Positions 52,268 to 61,628 of a stretch of 64,000 nt of DNA are shown piece after piece. The stretch comes from Rhodoblastus acidophilus (lineage in GTDB: Bacteria; Pseudomonadota; Alphaproteobacteria; Rhizobiales; Beijerinckiaceae): assembly GCF_009720655.1 (NCBI RefSeq), contig NZ_WNKS01000002.1, positions 1-64,000 of the forward strand, written 5' to 3'. The notes below the pieces were generated by a model. That model was not told where the DNA came from. It saw nothing but the letters and a program-made list of their open reading frames with translations, and searched no databases. The position numbers were made by a program, and so were the translations under genes. The first letter of the stretch is position 1. Every line of letters begins with the position of its first letter.

Positions 52268-54280
52268 TTAATTGTCGAGGAACGACCGCAGCTTTCTGCT
52301 GCGGCTGGGGTGCTTGAGTTTTCTGAGCGCCTTCGCCTCGATCTGGCGAATGCGTTCGCGCGTCACCGAGAATTGTTGCCCGACTTCCTCAAGCGTGTGG
52401 TCGGTGTTCATGCCGATGCCGAAACGCATGCGCAGCACGCGTTCTTCGCGCGGGGTCAGCGACGCCAGGACACGCGTGGTCGTCTCGCGCAGGTTCGACT
52501 GGATCGCCGCGTCGATCGGCAGGATCGCATTCTTGTCCTCGATGAAATCGCCGAGGTGCGAATCCTCCTCGTCGCCGATCGGGGTTTCCAGCGAGATCGG
52601 CTCTTTGGCGATCTTCAGAACTTTTCGAACCTTTTCCAAGGGCATGGCGAGCTTTTCCGCCAATTCTTCCGGCGTCGGCTCGCGGCCGATCTCGTGCAGC
52701 ATCTGGCGCGAGGTCCGAACGATCTTGTTGATCGTCTCGATCATGTGCACGGGAATGCGGATGGTTCTTGCCTGATCCGCAATGCTGCGGGTGATCGCCT
52801 GACGAATCCACCAGGTCGCATAGGTCGAGAACTTGTAGCCGCGCCGATACTCGAACTTGTCCACCGCTTTCATCAGGCCGATATTGCCTTCCTGGATCAG
52901 GTCGAGGAATTGCAGGCCGCGATTGGTGTATTTCTTGGCGATGGAGATGACGAGACGCAGGTTCGCCTCGACCATTTCCTTCTTGGCCTGACGGGCTTCG
53001 CGCTCGCCCTTCTGCACCATGTGGACGATTTTGCGGAATTCCTGGATCTCCAGGCCGGTTTCCGTCGCCAGCGCATGAATTTCGCTGCGCAGCTCGTGAA
53101 TCTCGTCCTTGGACGACGCCACCAGCTCCCGCCAGCCGCGCGCGCCCAACTTCGAGATGCGCAGCACCCATTTCGGGTCAAGCTCAGCGCCATGATAGTT
53201 TCTGAAAAAATCGTCGCGCGCGACGCCAAAGCTTTCGGCCAGGCGCAACAGCTTGGTCTCCAGACCGATCAGGCGGCGGTTGATGTCATAGAGCTGCTCG
53301 ACCAGCGCATCGATGCGGTTCTGGTTGAGCGACAGCGACTTGACGTCGGTGACGATTTCCTTCTTGAGCGTCTTGTACTTGCGCTCCTGGGCCGGCGTCA
53401 GCTGCTCGTTCTTGAGCTTGTTCTCGACATTCTGGTCCTGCAGCCGCCGCAGTTTTTTGTACGCGTCGGCGACGCGGTCAAAGGTTTCCAGAACCTTCGG
53501 CTTCAGCTCGGTTTCCATGGCGGAGAGCGATACGGAATTCTCCATATCGTCTTCTTCGTCAAAATTCTCGGCCTGGATCGGCGGCTCGTCCTCGAGCCCG
53601 GCGGGCGGATTGCGCGGCGCGGTGGCCGGGGCTTCCCCCTCCTCTTCCGATTCTTCCTCGCCGGTCGCGCCGCCCTTGCCCTCGGGGCCGGCGTAGGTTG
53701 CTTCGAGATCGATGATCTCGCGCAGCAAAACCTTGCTGTCGACCAGTTCGTCACGCCAGATGATGATGGCCTGGAAGGTCAGCGGCGACTCGCACAGGCC
53801 GGCGATCATCGCCTCGCGGCCTGCCTCGATGCGCTTGGCGATGGCGATTTCGCCCTCGCGCGAAAGAAGCTCCACCGAGCCCATTTCGCGCAGATACATG
53901 CGCACGGGATCGTCGGTGCGGTCGGCGGGCTCGGAGTTGCGGGTGGCGACGGCGCGGGATGCTGGCGCGGCCTCGGTCAGTTCGCCGGATTCGGGCTCCT
54001 CCTCCTCGGCGGCGGCCTCCTCCTCGGCCTCTTCGGCGTCGTCGCCCTCAATGACATTGATGCTCATTTCATTGAGCATCGCATAGACGTCCTCGATCTG
54101 GTCGGAGGACACCTCCTCCGACGGCAGGACGGCGTTCAACTCGGCGTAAGTGACGAAACCGCGTTTCTTCGCGGTCTTGATCATGCGCTTGACGGCGGCG
54201 TCCGACAGATCCAGCAAGGGGCTGTCGGCAACATCGGCAACGGCCTCGCCCTCGGGTTTCGCGTCGTCTTTTTTGGCCAT
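52268..54280 (-). CDS. rpoD: RpoD, primary sigma-70 factor
   Basis: 670 residues. Region 1.1 (about 20-80, [20 protein letters not shown]), a long acidic spacer (about 80-105, Glu/Ala runs), region 1.2 ([20 protein letters not shown]), the non-conserved insert, region 2 ([20 protein letters not shown], then [17 protein letters not shown]), region 3 and region 4.2 ([20 protein letters not shown]). This is the housekeeping sigma factor. It lies 222 bp downstream of dnaG on the same strand, the conserved macromolecular-synthesis order. Confidence 0.97.
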   Translation of the reverse strand: MAKKDDAKPEGEAVADVADSPLLDLSDAAVKRMIKTAKKRGFVTYAELNAVLPSEEVSSDQIEDVYAMLNEMSINVIEGDDAEEAEEEAAAEEEEPESGELTEAAPASRAVATRNSEPADRTDDPVRMYLREMGSVELLSREGEIAIAKRIEAGREAMIAGLCESPLTFQAIIIWRDELVDSKVLLREIIDLEATYAGPEGKGGATGEEESEEEGEAPATAPRNPPAGLEDEPPIQAENFDEEDDMENSVSLSAMETELKPKVLETFDRVADAYKKLRRLQDQNVENKLKNEQLTPAQERKYKTLKKEIVTDVKSLSLNQNRIDALVEQLYDINRRLIGLETKLLRLAESFGVARDDFFRNYHGAELDPKWVLRISKLGARGWRELVASSKDEIHELRSEIHALATETGLEIQEFRKIVHMVQKGEREARQAKKEMVEANLRLVISIAKKYTNRGLQFLDLIQEGNIGLMKAVDKFEYRRGYKFSTYATWWIRQAITRSIADQARTIRIPVHMIETINKIVRTSRQMLHEIGREPTPEELAEKLAMPLEKVRKVLKIAKEPISLETPIGDEEDSHLGDFIEDKNAILPIDAAIQSNLRETTTRVLASLTPREERVLRMRFGIGMNTDHTLEEVGQQFSVTRERIRQIEAKALRKLKHPSRSRKLRSFLDN

Positions 54281-54502
54281 ATGGCGACTCCAGAACTTAC
54301 GTGGCCCGACGGCGGACGCCGCAGGCGGGCGCCGAAAGCGCCAATCGAGCCTGCTCGCGCTCCTCGATCAGAGAAACGCGGACAAGCTCAAGAATTCATC
54401 ATCGGCGCCCCAGCAAACGCTGAGTCGCCCCTGTCTTCAGGTTGCGCGGAAAGTTTTAAGGACCGCTTAACCAATCTTTTCCGCGCGGCGAGAGGCGCGG
54501 CC
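54281..54502. other. dnaG-rpoD intergenic region
   Basis: 222 bp between two genes on the minus strand. It presumably contains an rpoD promoter. I see no strong hairpin or repeat; the segment near 54440-54475 is A+T-richer. Confidence 0.4.
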
Positions 54503-56389
54503 TCAGACATTTTTGTCTTCCCGTCCCGAGGATGCGCCGAAGCCTTCAATCGTCGCCTCCACGCCCTCAAGGGCCGAAAGTTGCGCCTTGATATCAGCCA
54601 GAACAGCGAAATTGGAGTCGCTCGGCTCGCTCGCCAGCGCCGTCTCCGCCTGCCGCAATTCCCTATTTAGCGCGCGCTGCTTGCGATGCAAGGCCAGAGC
54701 CTGCCGCAAAACCTCATCCGCGTCATTTTCGTGGGCGCTTGGCCTTACGCACCACAATGTCGAAAGTGTGGCGTTGCCGGCGACGCTTTCAAAAAAACCG
54801 CCAAATCCCCGAACGTCGAGCTTTTCTCTCAGGGTTTCAGGAGACATGTCGGGCTCGGCGAGTCCCAGCAGCGCGTCACGCAATTTCGCCCCCGCCGCGC
54901 CCGCGAAATCCAGCCGCGCAAGATCCTCGGCGTGGCGGACGATCAGATTGGGATGATTGACCAGCAGGGCGAGAATGAGCGTTTCGCGCGGCGCCGGCGA
55001 CTCCCTGGGCGCCGAGAGCAGGCTCGATTGCAGCAGGGCGGAGCTGGCGATCGGCGCGCGCGCACCCGGGCGCTGCGCCCCGCCGCCGCCCCGTCGGGGA
55101 ACGAAAGGCTCGCGCCGGGCGCGGCCGAACAGCTGGAACTGCCGGTTTCGAAAATCGTCGAGATAGTGGCGGCGCAGCACCTCGTCGCGGATCTGCCCGG
55201 CGCAGTCGCGCAGCCGCCGCTCGAAGGCGGCGCGACGCTCGGGCGTATCCAGCGGCTGCGCCTCGGCTTCGCGGGCAAAAATCATTTCCGACATGGGTTT
55301 TGCCGCGCCCAACACCGCCTCCAGCGCCGCGGCGCCGCCGGCGCGGGCGAGATCGTCGGGGTCCTGCCCCTCGGGCAGCAGCGCGAAACGCAGGCTTTTT
55401 CCGGGCCCGATCAGCGGCAGCGCGGTTTCGACGGCGCGAAACGCCGCCTTTCGTCCAGCGCGGTCGCCGTCGAAACACAGGATCGGCTCCTCGGCCATCT
55501 TCCAAAGCAGTTCGCATTGGTCCGGCGTCAGCGCCGTGCCGAGCCCGGCCACGACATTGTCGATTCCCACCATGCTCAGGGCGATGACATCGACATAGCC
55601 TTCGACGGCGATCACGGTTCCCCGCTCATGCGCCGCCTTGCGCGCGACATGCAGGTTGTAGAGGTTAAAACCCTTGTGGAACAGCGGCGTCTCCGCCGAA
55701 TTCTTGTATTTGGGCTGAACCTCCTTGCTCATCGCCCGCCCGCCGAAGGCGATGACTTTTCCGGCGCGATCGCAAATCGGGAACATCACGCGGTCGCGAA
55801 AGAAATCGTAGGGCACGGCGATGCCTTCGCCATGGGTGAGCAGACCCGCCTCCTTCATCACCTCGGCGTCGCAGCCTTTTCCGGCCAGATAATCGCGCAG
55901 CGCAAACCGCTCGTTGGGCGCATAGCCGAGCCGGAATTTCTTGCGCGCCTCTTCTGAAACGCCGCGCTCGGCGAGATAGGCGCGCGCCCTAGCCCCCGCG
56001 CTCCCGCGCAGAACTTTTTCGAAAAATTCGGCGGCGAATTCGAGCGCTTCCAGGTGAGTCGCGCGTTTCTTCTCGGCGGCGGCGCTTTCCACCGTCTCCA
56101 CCGGCAGGGAGAGGCCGGCGAGACCGGCGAGCTGCTCCACCGCCTCGGGAAAGGGCAGGCCTTGGGTCTCCATGACGAATTCAAAGATGTCGCCATTCTT
56201 GCCGGCGGAGAAATCGAAAAATTGGCCCTTCTGGTCGTTCACATAAAAAGAGGGGGTTTTTTCCGCGGTGAACGGGGACAGGCCGCGCCATTCCCGCCCC
56301 TGTTTCTTCAGCCGCACGCGCTGGCCCGCGACCTCCGACATGGGAAGGCGCGCCCGGATTTCGTCGAGAAAGGAGGGCGTGAATTTCAT
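54503..56389 (-). CDS. dnaG: DnaG primase with zinc-ligand-less N-terminal domain
   Basis: 628 residues from ATG 56389. The N-terminal domain aligns with the CHC2 zinc ribbon (RVRLKKQGREWRGLSPFTAE, KTPSFYVNDQKG, FFDFSAGKNGDIFEFVMETQ), but all four Cys/His positions of the usual CPFH..CFGCG pattern are replaced (S, T, D, A). The TOPRIM catalytic domain is intact: AVEGYVDVIAL and CFDGDRAGRKAAFRA. The C-terminal helicase-binding region follows a basic Gly-rich linker. It makes RNA primers for replication. Loss of the ligands appears to be shared by related Rhizobiales primases I remember. Confidence 0.95.
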   Translation of the reverse strand: MKFTPSFLDEIRARLPMSEVAGQRVRLKKQGREWRGLSPFTAEKTPSFYVNDQKGQFFDFSAGKNGDIFEFVMETQGLPFPEAVEQLAGLAGLSLPVETVESAAAEKKRATHLEALEFAAEFFEKVLRGSAGARARAYLAERGVSEEARKKFRLGYAPNERFALRDYLAGKGCDAEVMKEAGLLTHGEGIAVPYDFFRDRVMFPICDRAGKVIAFGGRAMSKEVQPKYKNSAETPLFHKGFNLYNLHVARKAAHERGTVIAVEGYVDVIALSMVGIDNVVAGLGTALTPDQCELLWKMAEEPILCFDGDRAGRKAAFRAVETALPLIGPGKSLRFALLPEGQDPDDLARAGGAAALEAVLGAAKPMSEMIFAREAEAQPLDTPERRAAFERRLRDCAGQIRDEVLRRHYLDDFRNRQFQLFGRARREPFVPRRGGGGAQRPGARAPIASSALLQSSLLSAPRESPAPRETLILALLVNHPNLIVRHAEDLARLDFAGAAGAKLRDALLGLAEPDMSPETLREKLDVRGFGGFFESVAGNATLSTLWCVRPSAHENDADEVLRQALALHRKQRALNRELRQAETALASEPSDSNFAVLADIKAQLSALEGVEATIEGFGASSGREDKNV

Positions 56390-56569
56390 GTTTCGGTCAG
56401 ATTGCTCGCCTAACTCACATGGAATCGCCTGATGCCGCATGCAAGGCGCGCGAAAAATTGTCGCCGCTATCCACAGGGCGGCCAGCCAACGAAAGCCATA
56501 TGGACCTTCCCCGGCCCTTTGACTAGAGAACTCGCGCCCCCGACAAGGGCACCAACCCCACGAGACGCC

Positions 56570-57379
56570 ATGCGCCTGCTTGCCAGATTCGCCGAAATGA
56601 AGAAACAGGGCGAGAAGATCGCCACCATGACCGCCTATGACGCCCCCCAGGCGCGGGCGCAGCAAGCGGCTGAAATCGACGCCATCCTGGTCGGCGACAG
56701 CGTCGGCGTGAACATTCTGGGCTACGCCAGCGAGCGCGAGGTGACGCTGGCCGACATGATCCACCACACCGCCGCCGTCCGCCGCGGCGCCCCGGACACT
56801 TTTATTTTCGCGGATCTCCCCTTCGCCACCTATGACACGCCGGAACAGGCGGTGCAGAGCGGCCTGGCGCTGCAGAAGGCCGGCGCCGACGCGGTCAAAT
56901 TCGAGGGCGCGCATGCCGACATGGTGCGCGCGCTGATCGGCGCGGGCGTGCCGGTCTGCGGCCACATCGGCTACGAGCCCCAGACCGGCGAGCGCCGCGT
57001 CCACGGCAAGACGATCGCGGAAGCGCAACGCCTGCGCGCCGAGGCGAAGACGCTCGATGACGCCGGCGTCTATATGCTGGTGCTGGAGCTGGTGCCGGCC
57101 GAACTCGCCGGGATCATCAGCAAGGAGATCAAGGCGGCGACGATCGGCATCGGCGCGGGGCCGGGAACCGATGGCCAGGTCCTCGTCTTCCCGGACGTGC
57201 TCGGCTACACGGAGCGCAACTTTCGGCACAACAAGCGCTACGCCGAAGTCGGCTCCGCCATGGAATCCGCGACGGCCGCCTATGTCGCCGACGTCAAGCG
57301 GGGGGCCTTTCCGACCACGGCCAATTGCGCGGTCATGCCGCCGGAGGTGTTGGCGCAACTGTGCAAGAAGGCGGGCTGA
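56570..57379 (+). CDS. panB: PanB, 3-methyl-2-oxobutanoate hydroxymethyltransferase
   Basis: 269 residues from ATG 56570. Motifs are KIATMTAYDAPQARAQQAAE, ILVGDSVGVNILGYASEREV, LADMIHHTAAVRRGA, VCGHIGYEPQTGERRVHGKT and TIGIGAGPGTDGQVLVFPDV. It makes ketopantoate for pantothenate and CoA. It is divergent from dnaG (180 bp apart); panC is not adjacent. Somewhat divergent from E. coli PanB but all active-site blocks remain. Confidence 0.88.
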   Translation: MRLLARFAEMKKQGEKIATMTAYDAPQARAQQAAEIDAILVGDSVGVNILGYASEREVTLADMIHHTAAVRRGAPDTFIFADLPFATYDTPEQAVQSGLALQKAGADAVKFEGAHADMVRALIGAGVPVCGHIGYEPQTGERRVHGKTIAEAQRLRAEAKTLDDAGVYMLVLELVPAELAGIISKEIKAATIGIGAGPGTDGQVLVFPDVLGYTERNFRHNKRYAEVGSAMESATAAYVADVKRGAFPTTANCAVMPPEVLAQLCKKAG

Positions 57380-57405
57380 GCCTCACACCACGCATCAACC
57401 CATAG

Positions 57406-57453
57406 CCCTCACCCTGAGGAGGCCCCCTCAGGGGCCGTCTCGAAGGGCGAAGG
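57406..57453. repeat. Palindromic dispersed repeat between panB and the YfhO-like gene
   Basis: The unit begins CCCTCACCCTGAGGAGGCCC and ends GTCTCGAAGGGCGAAGG; its arms can fold into a long hairpin. I recognise the CCCTCA..CTGAGGAG..GTCTCGAAGG pattern as a common repeat of Rhizobiales genomes. It lies between two convergent genes, where it may help end transcription from both sides. Confidence 0.75.
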
Positions 57454-57462
57454 CGGTCCACG

Positions 57463-59793
57463 TTAGCCCTTTGCCGGCCAAACCCGCCGGAACGCCCGCA
57501 ACGGCTCAAACTGAAACCGCACCCTGTGCGCGCCCGGCGAAAGTTTTGCCGCCCGGAACATCATGTTCGCCTTCAAAAGCTCCGCCTCGACGCCATCGAC
57601 ATAAACCGCCTGCCAGTTCTGCCAGACGTCGTTGAGGACCACAAAACCGCCGCCCGCCGGCGCCGTCACGTCCACATCCACAAAAGTGTTTTCGTAAGCG
57701 ACGATTCGCGCTTCGCCCGCCTCGCCGCCCGGCTGCGCCTGGCACAGGCCCAACCGCGCGCAATCCGCCCGATCCAGCAGCACGGTCTTGCGATAATCGA
57801 GGTCGGGCACGCCGCCCTTGTCCGCCAGCGCGGCGAAATCGGCGACAACAGCCCGCCCCGGCGCCAGCACGCGCGGCAGCGCGTCCTTGTTCTCATAGAT
57901 GAAGGCGTCGGCGGTCTGCTTCACCAGCGGCAGATCGCCCGGCTTCAGATTCTTGTCGATCTGCTCGACGGGAACGCCGGTGGCGATCCAGCGCAAGCCG
58001 AACAGATTGGCCATCGGCGATTTGTAGGAGGGAAAGGCCGGCGAAAACACCCGCTGCTCCGGCACGGCGACATGGTCGTTGGCGCGGGTGACGTCGATAA
58101 ACGTTTGCAGGCGGATCGGGTTGTAGCCAAGGCTCATGTCAAAGCCATGGGTCAGCCCGGCGTTGGGCCAATGGAAGTCGATGGCGGCCAATTCCACGCG
58201 ATCGCGACGGTCGGGGCCATTCTCCGCGAGCTTGTCCTTCAGGAAGCGAATCGTCTCGTTGCCGGTCGCCTCGCGCAGCACGTCGTAGGTTTGCGGCGGC
58301 AGCGCCGTGGACTGGTTCGGCGCATTGTTGATCGAGAGATCGAAGGTGAGCGGCAGAGCGATCAGCAGCAGGCCCAACACCGGCCGCCCCGGCAGGCGTC
58401 GCGCGACAAAAAGCCCGCCGAACGCCAGGGCGAAGCACAGCAGCGCAAAACCGATCGCTCCCAGCGCCTCCGCATGTCCCTTGGCGAGCGCAACGCCGAC
58501 GCAGGCGAGCAGCACGGCGCCGAGCAGGGCAAACCCCAGCGGCGCGCGCCGCTCTGGCGCGCCAGCGCCCAAATATTCGGAAACGCAGAAGCCGCCCAGC
58601 ACGGCGGCGAAGGCGCCGATCTGGAACGTGGCGTCGGCCGGGCGGCGGAACAGGCTGGCGCCGGGCAGATCGAACAAGGCGGCGAACACCGGCGTGTACT
58701 TGCCGAGCGCATAGACGATCATCGCGAGCAGCGCGCCGAGGAAGAACACGGCCGGACGACGCAACGCCCAGCCGCGCCCCAGGCCGTAAACCAGCAAGGC
58801 CGCGACCGGCAGCGCGCCGAAATAGACCTCCGTCATGTTGCGGGCGATATAGAGGTGGGTTTCGCCCCAACCGGGAGAAGGCGGCCCCCAAAAGGCCGAC
58901 AACGGCCCGTGAATGTCGTAGAGATTGGCGACAACGGCGGTCAGCAGCGAGGCCGGATGCAGGGAGCCGATGAAGGCGCCTTCCAGAGTGATTTCCGAGC
59001 GGTTGGACTGTTCGGCGAGTTGCACGGTCCAGACCAGCGCCGGGCCGACGACGATCAGGCCGACCAGCGCGCCGCCCGCGAGCGGCTTCAGCATGCCGGC
59101 CAGTCGCCGGCCGAAGCTCGGGCTTTCGGGCGGCGGGCTGAAAAGCCGATAGACGACGAAGGCGGCGAGCGTCAGACAGAACAGCCAGCCGATCTGGTCG
59201 CGGCCGAGCGCCATCAAACCGGCGAACAGACCGGCGACCCCGCCCCAAGCGAAGGACGAGCGGTCGAGCGCCCGGCTGAGCGCCCAGAACGCCAGCGGAA
59301 ACCACGCAAAACTCAGGATCTGCCCGGTGTGCTGGATGCGCCAGGCCGCCGAGCCGCCATAAGCAAAGGCGAGCGCCGCCACCAGTCCGCCCGCCGCGCG
59401 CCACCCCTGGTCACGGAAATAGAGCATCCAGCCGATGCCCCCAAGGGTCAGCATCAGGAAGGCGACGCCATCGGCCTGCTGGAAATTCGGCTCCGGGACC
59501 AAGACCGCCAGCGCCAGATAGAGCGGCGCGAAGATCAGGCTCTGCGGATCGGCGATCTGCGGCATGCCGGCAAACACGTTGGGCGTCCACCAGGGCGCCG
59601 CGTCGCGATGCAGGGAATGGGCGAGGAAGGAGAGTTGCGGCTGGAAATGCGCCTTGGCGTCCCAGGGAATGGTGACCTGTCCCGACACCCACGGCCAGCA
59701 CAGATAAAGGCTGGCGGCGCAGAAAATGAGGATCGAGGCGAAGAAAACCCCAAAGGGCTCAGTTTTCGGCGGAGGGGGGAACGTCGACATCAA
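57463..59793 (-). CDS. YfhO-like polytopic membrane protein (GT-C glycosyltransferase-like)
   Basis: 776 residues with about 12-14 membrane helices in the first 490 residues and a periplasmic C-terminal domain. Early loop WDAKAHFQPQLSFLAHSLHR and PNVFAGMPQIADPQSLIFAP match the YfhO/GT-C pattern with an acidic pair near the first helix. It would transfer sugar from a lipid-linked donor to an envelope glycan. It overlaps ribA by 35 nt. Confidence 0.8.
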   Translation of the reverse strand: MMSTFPPPPKTEPFGVFFASILIFCAASLYLCWPWVSGQVTIPWDAKAHFQPQLSFLAHSLHRDAAPWWTPNVFAGMPQIADPQSLIFAPLYLALAVLVPEPNFQQADGVAFLMLTLGGIGWMLYFRDQGWRAAGGLVAALAFAYGGSAAWRIQHTGQILSFAWFPLAFWALSRALDRSSFAWGGVAGLFAGLMALGRDQIGWLFCLTLAAFVVYRLFSPPPESPSFGRRLAGMLKPLAGGALVGLIVVGPALVWTVQLAEQSNRSEITLEGAFIGSLHPASLLTAVVANLYDIHGPLSAFWGPPSPGWGETHLYIARNMTEVYFGALPVAALLVYGLGRGWALRRPAVFFLGALLAMIVYALGKYTPVFAALFDLPGASLFRRPADATFQIGAFAAVLGGFCVSEYLGAGAPERRAPLGFALLGAVLLACVGVALAKGHAEALGAIGFALLCFALAFGGLFVARRLPGRPVLGLLLIALPLTFDLSINNAPNQSTALPPQTYDVLREATGNETIRFLKDKLAENGPDRRDRVELAAIDFHWPNAGLTHGFDMSLGYNPIRLQTFIDVTRANDHVAVPEQRVFSPAFPSYKSPMANLFGLRWIATGVPVEQIDKNLKPGDLPLVKQTADAFIYENKDALPRVLAPGRAVVADFAALADKGGVPDLDYRKTVLLDRADCARLGLCQAQPGGEAGEARIVAYENTFVDVDVTAPAGGGFVVLNDVWQNWQAVYVDGVEAELLKANMMFRAAKLSPGAHRVRFQFEPLRAFRRVWPAKG

Positions 59794-60853
59794 GAAAATG
59801 ACCTGCCCTGTCGCGCTTGGTGGCGAGATAATGGATGTTTTCCGGCGTCGGCCGCCCCTGGATGCGCTGGTCGCTGACCTCCAGCCCGGCGGCGCGCAAC
59901 GCCTCGATCTTTTTCGGATTGTTGGTCATCAGCCGCACCCGGGTGACGCCCAGCAGGTCGAGCATGCGCGCGGCATAGCCGAAACGGCGCTGGTCGAGCC
60001 CGAACCCCAAAATTTCGTCGGCGTCATAGGTGTCATGCCCCTTGGCCTGCAAGCCATAGGCGCGCACCTTGTTGGCGAGCCCGTTGCCGCGCCCCTCCTG
60101 GTCCAGATAGAGGATGACGCCGCCGCCATTCTCGGCCATGAATTTGGCGGTGTGGCGCAACTGGTCGCCGCAATCGCATTTGAGCGAGCCGAACAAATCG
60201 CCGGTCAGACAGGCCGAATGCAGCCGCACATGCACGGGGCCGGACAGATCGGGGTCGCCGACAATCACCGCCGCCTGGTCGCGCAACCCCTCGCCGCCGC
60301 GAAACACGGCGATCTCGGAATTCGGGGCGCCTTCCAGCGGCACCGGCGCCCGCCCGATCAGCCGCAACGACGTGATTTTTCGCGCGCGAAAGGCGCGAAT
60401 GTCGGCGCCGGCGACCTCGTTCAGCCCCGCGACCGGCGCATCCAGTTTGATCAGGATCGCGGCGGGCAGCAGATGCGCGAGACGCAGCAGATCGAGCGCC
60501 GCCTCCTCCGCCGGAACCGGATTGGACACGGGCGCGTCGATGCGCGCGTCCTCATCGAGGATCAGCGCGGTGATGCGCTCGATGTCGATTTTTTGCAGAG
60601 CGATCAGACCCGGCCCGTCGCGCTCGACGCCCAGCCGTCCGAGCCGCTGCATGGTGAGGATCAGCCGCGCCCCACCAATCCTGTCCAGAACGTCCGCCGC
60701 GTGCTCATCCAATTGCTCGGCGGGATAGACCAAAAATTTTTGCGCGCCCTCGGCCAGCACGACGGGCCGCCCGGCGCGCAATTCCGCGACGCCGCGCTCG
60801 ACGGAGACGGTAGAACTTTCGTTTGCCGGAAACAGACCGGAAATATCGTACAA
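59759..60853 (-). CDS. ribA: GTP cyclohydrolase II with degenerate RibB-like N-terminus
   Basis: 364 residues. The C-terminal 200 residues are a normal RibA: zinc cysteines in HSACLTGDLFGSLKCDCGDQ, catalytic DQEGRGNGLANKVRAYGLQ and LLGVTRVRLMTNNPKK. Residues 1-160 resemble DHBP synthase (RibB) in outline (VERGVAELRAGRPVVLAEG) but lack the acidic DDEDRENEGD-type active site, so only GTP cyclohydrolase activity is expected. It supplies the first step of riboflavin synthesis. No FMN riboswitch is seen upstream. Confidence 0.92.
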   Translation of the reverse strand: MYDISGLFPANESSTVSVERGVAELRAGRPVVLAEGAQKFLVYPAEQLDEHAADVLDRIGGARLILTMQRLGRLGVERDGPGLIALQKIDIERITALILDEDARIDAPVSNPVPAEEAALDLLRLAHLLPAAILIKLDAPVAGLNEVAGADIRAFRARKITSLRLIGRAPVPLEGAPNSEIAVFRGGEGLRDQAAVIVGDPDLSGPVHVRLHSACLTGDLFGSLKCDCGDQLRHTAKFMAENGGGVILYLDQEGRGNGLANKVRAYGLQAKGHDTYDADEILGFGLDQRRFGYAARMLDLLGVTRVRLMTNNPKKIEALRAAGLEVSDQRIQGRPTPENIHYLATKRDRAGHFLDVDVPPSAEN

Positions 60854-61015
60854 CGCGCGGAACTCCGAAGGCGGGGGCGCCGCTTACATAATGCCTTCAG
60901 CGGCAGAGAGCCAGCCTGAAGCGGGGCGAGGCCCTGCGCGCGGCGAAAAGTGAACCCGCCGCGCGCAAATTTTCGGGGTGAAAACGCAGCCGCCACACGA
61001 TTTTGTTCTTGTTTT

Positions 61016-61031
61016 GTTTTCACGTGAAACA
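61016..61031. other. parS-like palindrome
   Basis: GTTTTCACGTGAAACA matches the parS consensus TGTTTCACGTGAAACA at 14 of 16 positions, including the whole TTTCACGTGAAA core. On the minus strand it also reads as the start of a frame MFHVK, as parS-overlapping starts often do in alphaproteobacteria. ParB binding is inference. Confidence 0.5.
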
Positions 61032-61313
61032 TTTTTTAACGCTCAGACCATCTCAACCCCTTGTTCTGACAACACGATATCCGCTTGCACGTCCGAGAGC
61101 CGCCGCCCCACATCTTGTATGCAACCGACGACGTGCATGCGCGAAAATCGACGTTTTTTGACAAGTTTTGACACGAAATTCGCAAGAATCGCGCAAATTT
61201 TCACCGATTCCGACTCAACGATCACAATTAGAAGTTGAATTTTCGTTGCTCGTCGCGGAGCCGCTGGGATTTGACCTGACCATCGTGAGCGATGCCCAGC
61301 ATTGGGGTCGCTT

Positions 61314-61358
61314 CCTTCTCCCCTTGCGGGAGAAGGTGGCGCGCAGCGCCGGATGAGG
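61314..61358. repeat. Dispersed palindromic repeat (CCTTCTCCC..GGGAGAAGG type)
   Basis: CCTTCTCCC (61314-61322) and GGGAGAAGG (61328-61336) form a 9-bp stem with CTTGC loop, followed by TGGCGCGCAGCGCCGGATGA. The unit is a familiar Rhizobiales intergenic repeat. It is not associated with a gene end here. Confidence 0.7.
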
Positions 61359-61522
61359 TGCCGCCCGCTGACGCCGGAACAGGAGTTCGTAGCGTGACTC
61401 TTGATGACTTTTGGCTGGCATGATAAAAAATGCGCGACGGCGTGCTCGGAATGGACTCGAGCGCGCCGTCGTTCCGTACCCCTTGTGGAAGGGAGTCGGA
61501 AGGCCCCTTTTGGAAGGGGGCA

Positions 61523-61544
61523 GATCAGGGGCTTACCCCTGATC
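61523..61544. other. Perfect 9-bp hairpin, function unknown
   Basis: GATCAGGGG (61523-61531) and CCCCTGATC (61536-61544) surround a CTTA loop. It lies about 90 bp beyond the stop of the minus-strand gene ending at 61629. No T-run follows on the minus strand, so terminator function is uncertain. Confidence 0.4.
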
Positions 61545-61628
61545 ATCTATGTGAGCCGGTGATAGGTGGGAGAGAGCCACCGCATCACCATAGGATGTTG
61601 GACCACCCTGGCTCGCTTCCTCCGGCAT

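Larger units (their letters stand above)
61032..61628. other. Gene-poor stretch upstream of ribA with repeats
   Basis: About 600 bp with no gene I can support. A minus-strand frame ending at 61043 reads QADIVLSEQGVEMV at its C-terminus and is locally A+T-rich (61050-61250), so a short relic gene is possible but unrecognised. The right half contains a dispersed repeat (61314-61358) and a strong hairpin (61523-61544). Confidence 0.45.

Noticed and set aside
52310-54670. A 786-codon plus-strand frame opposite rpoD.
   Set aside because: It is a shadow of the highly conserved rpoD coding strand.
56455-56490. A DnaA-box-like CTATCCACA near dnaG, and the parS-like site 4.5 kb away, as a hint of oriC.
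   Set aside because: Only a single box was seen, with no A+T-rich unwinding region or cluster of boxes.
60854-61015. Possible FMN riboswitch upstream of ribA.
   Set aside because: None of the conserved RFN elements is visible in the leader.
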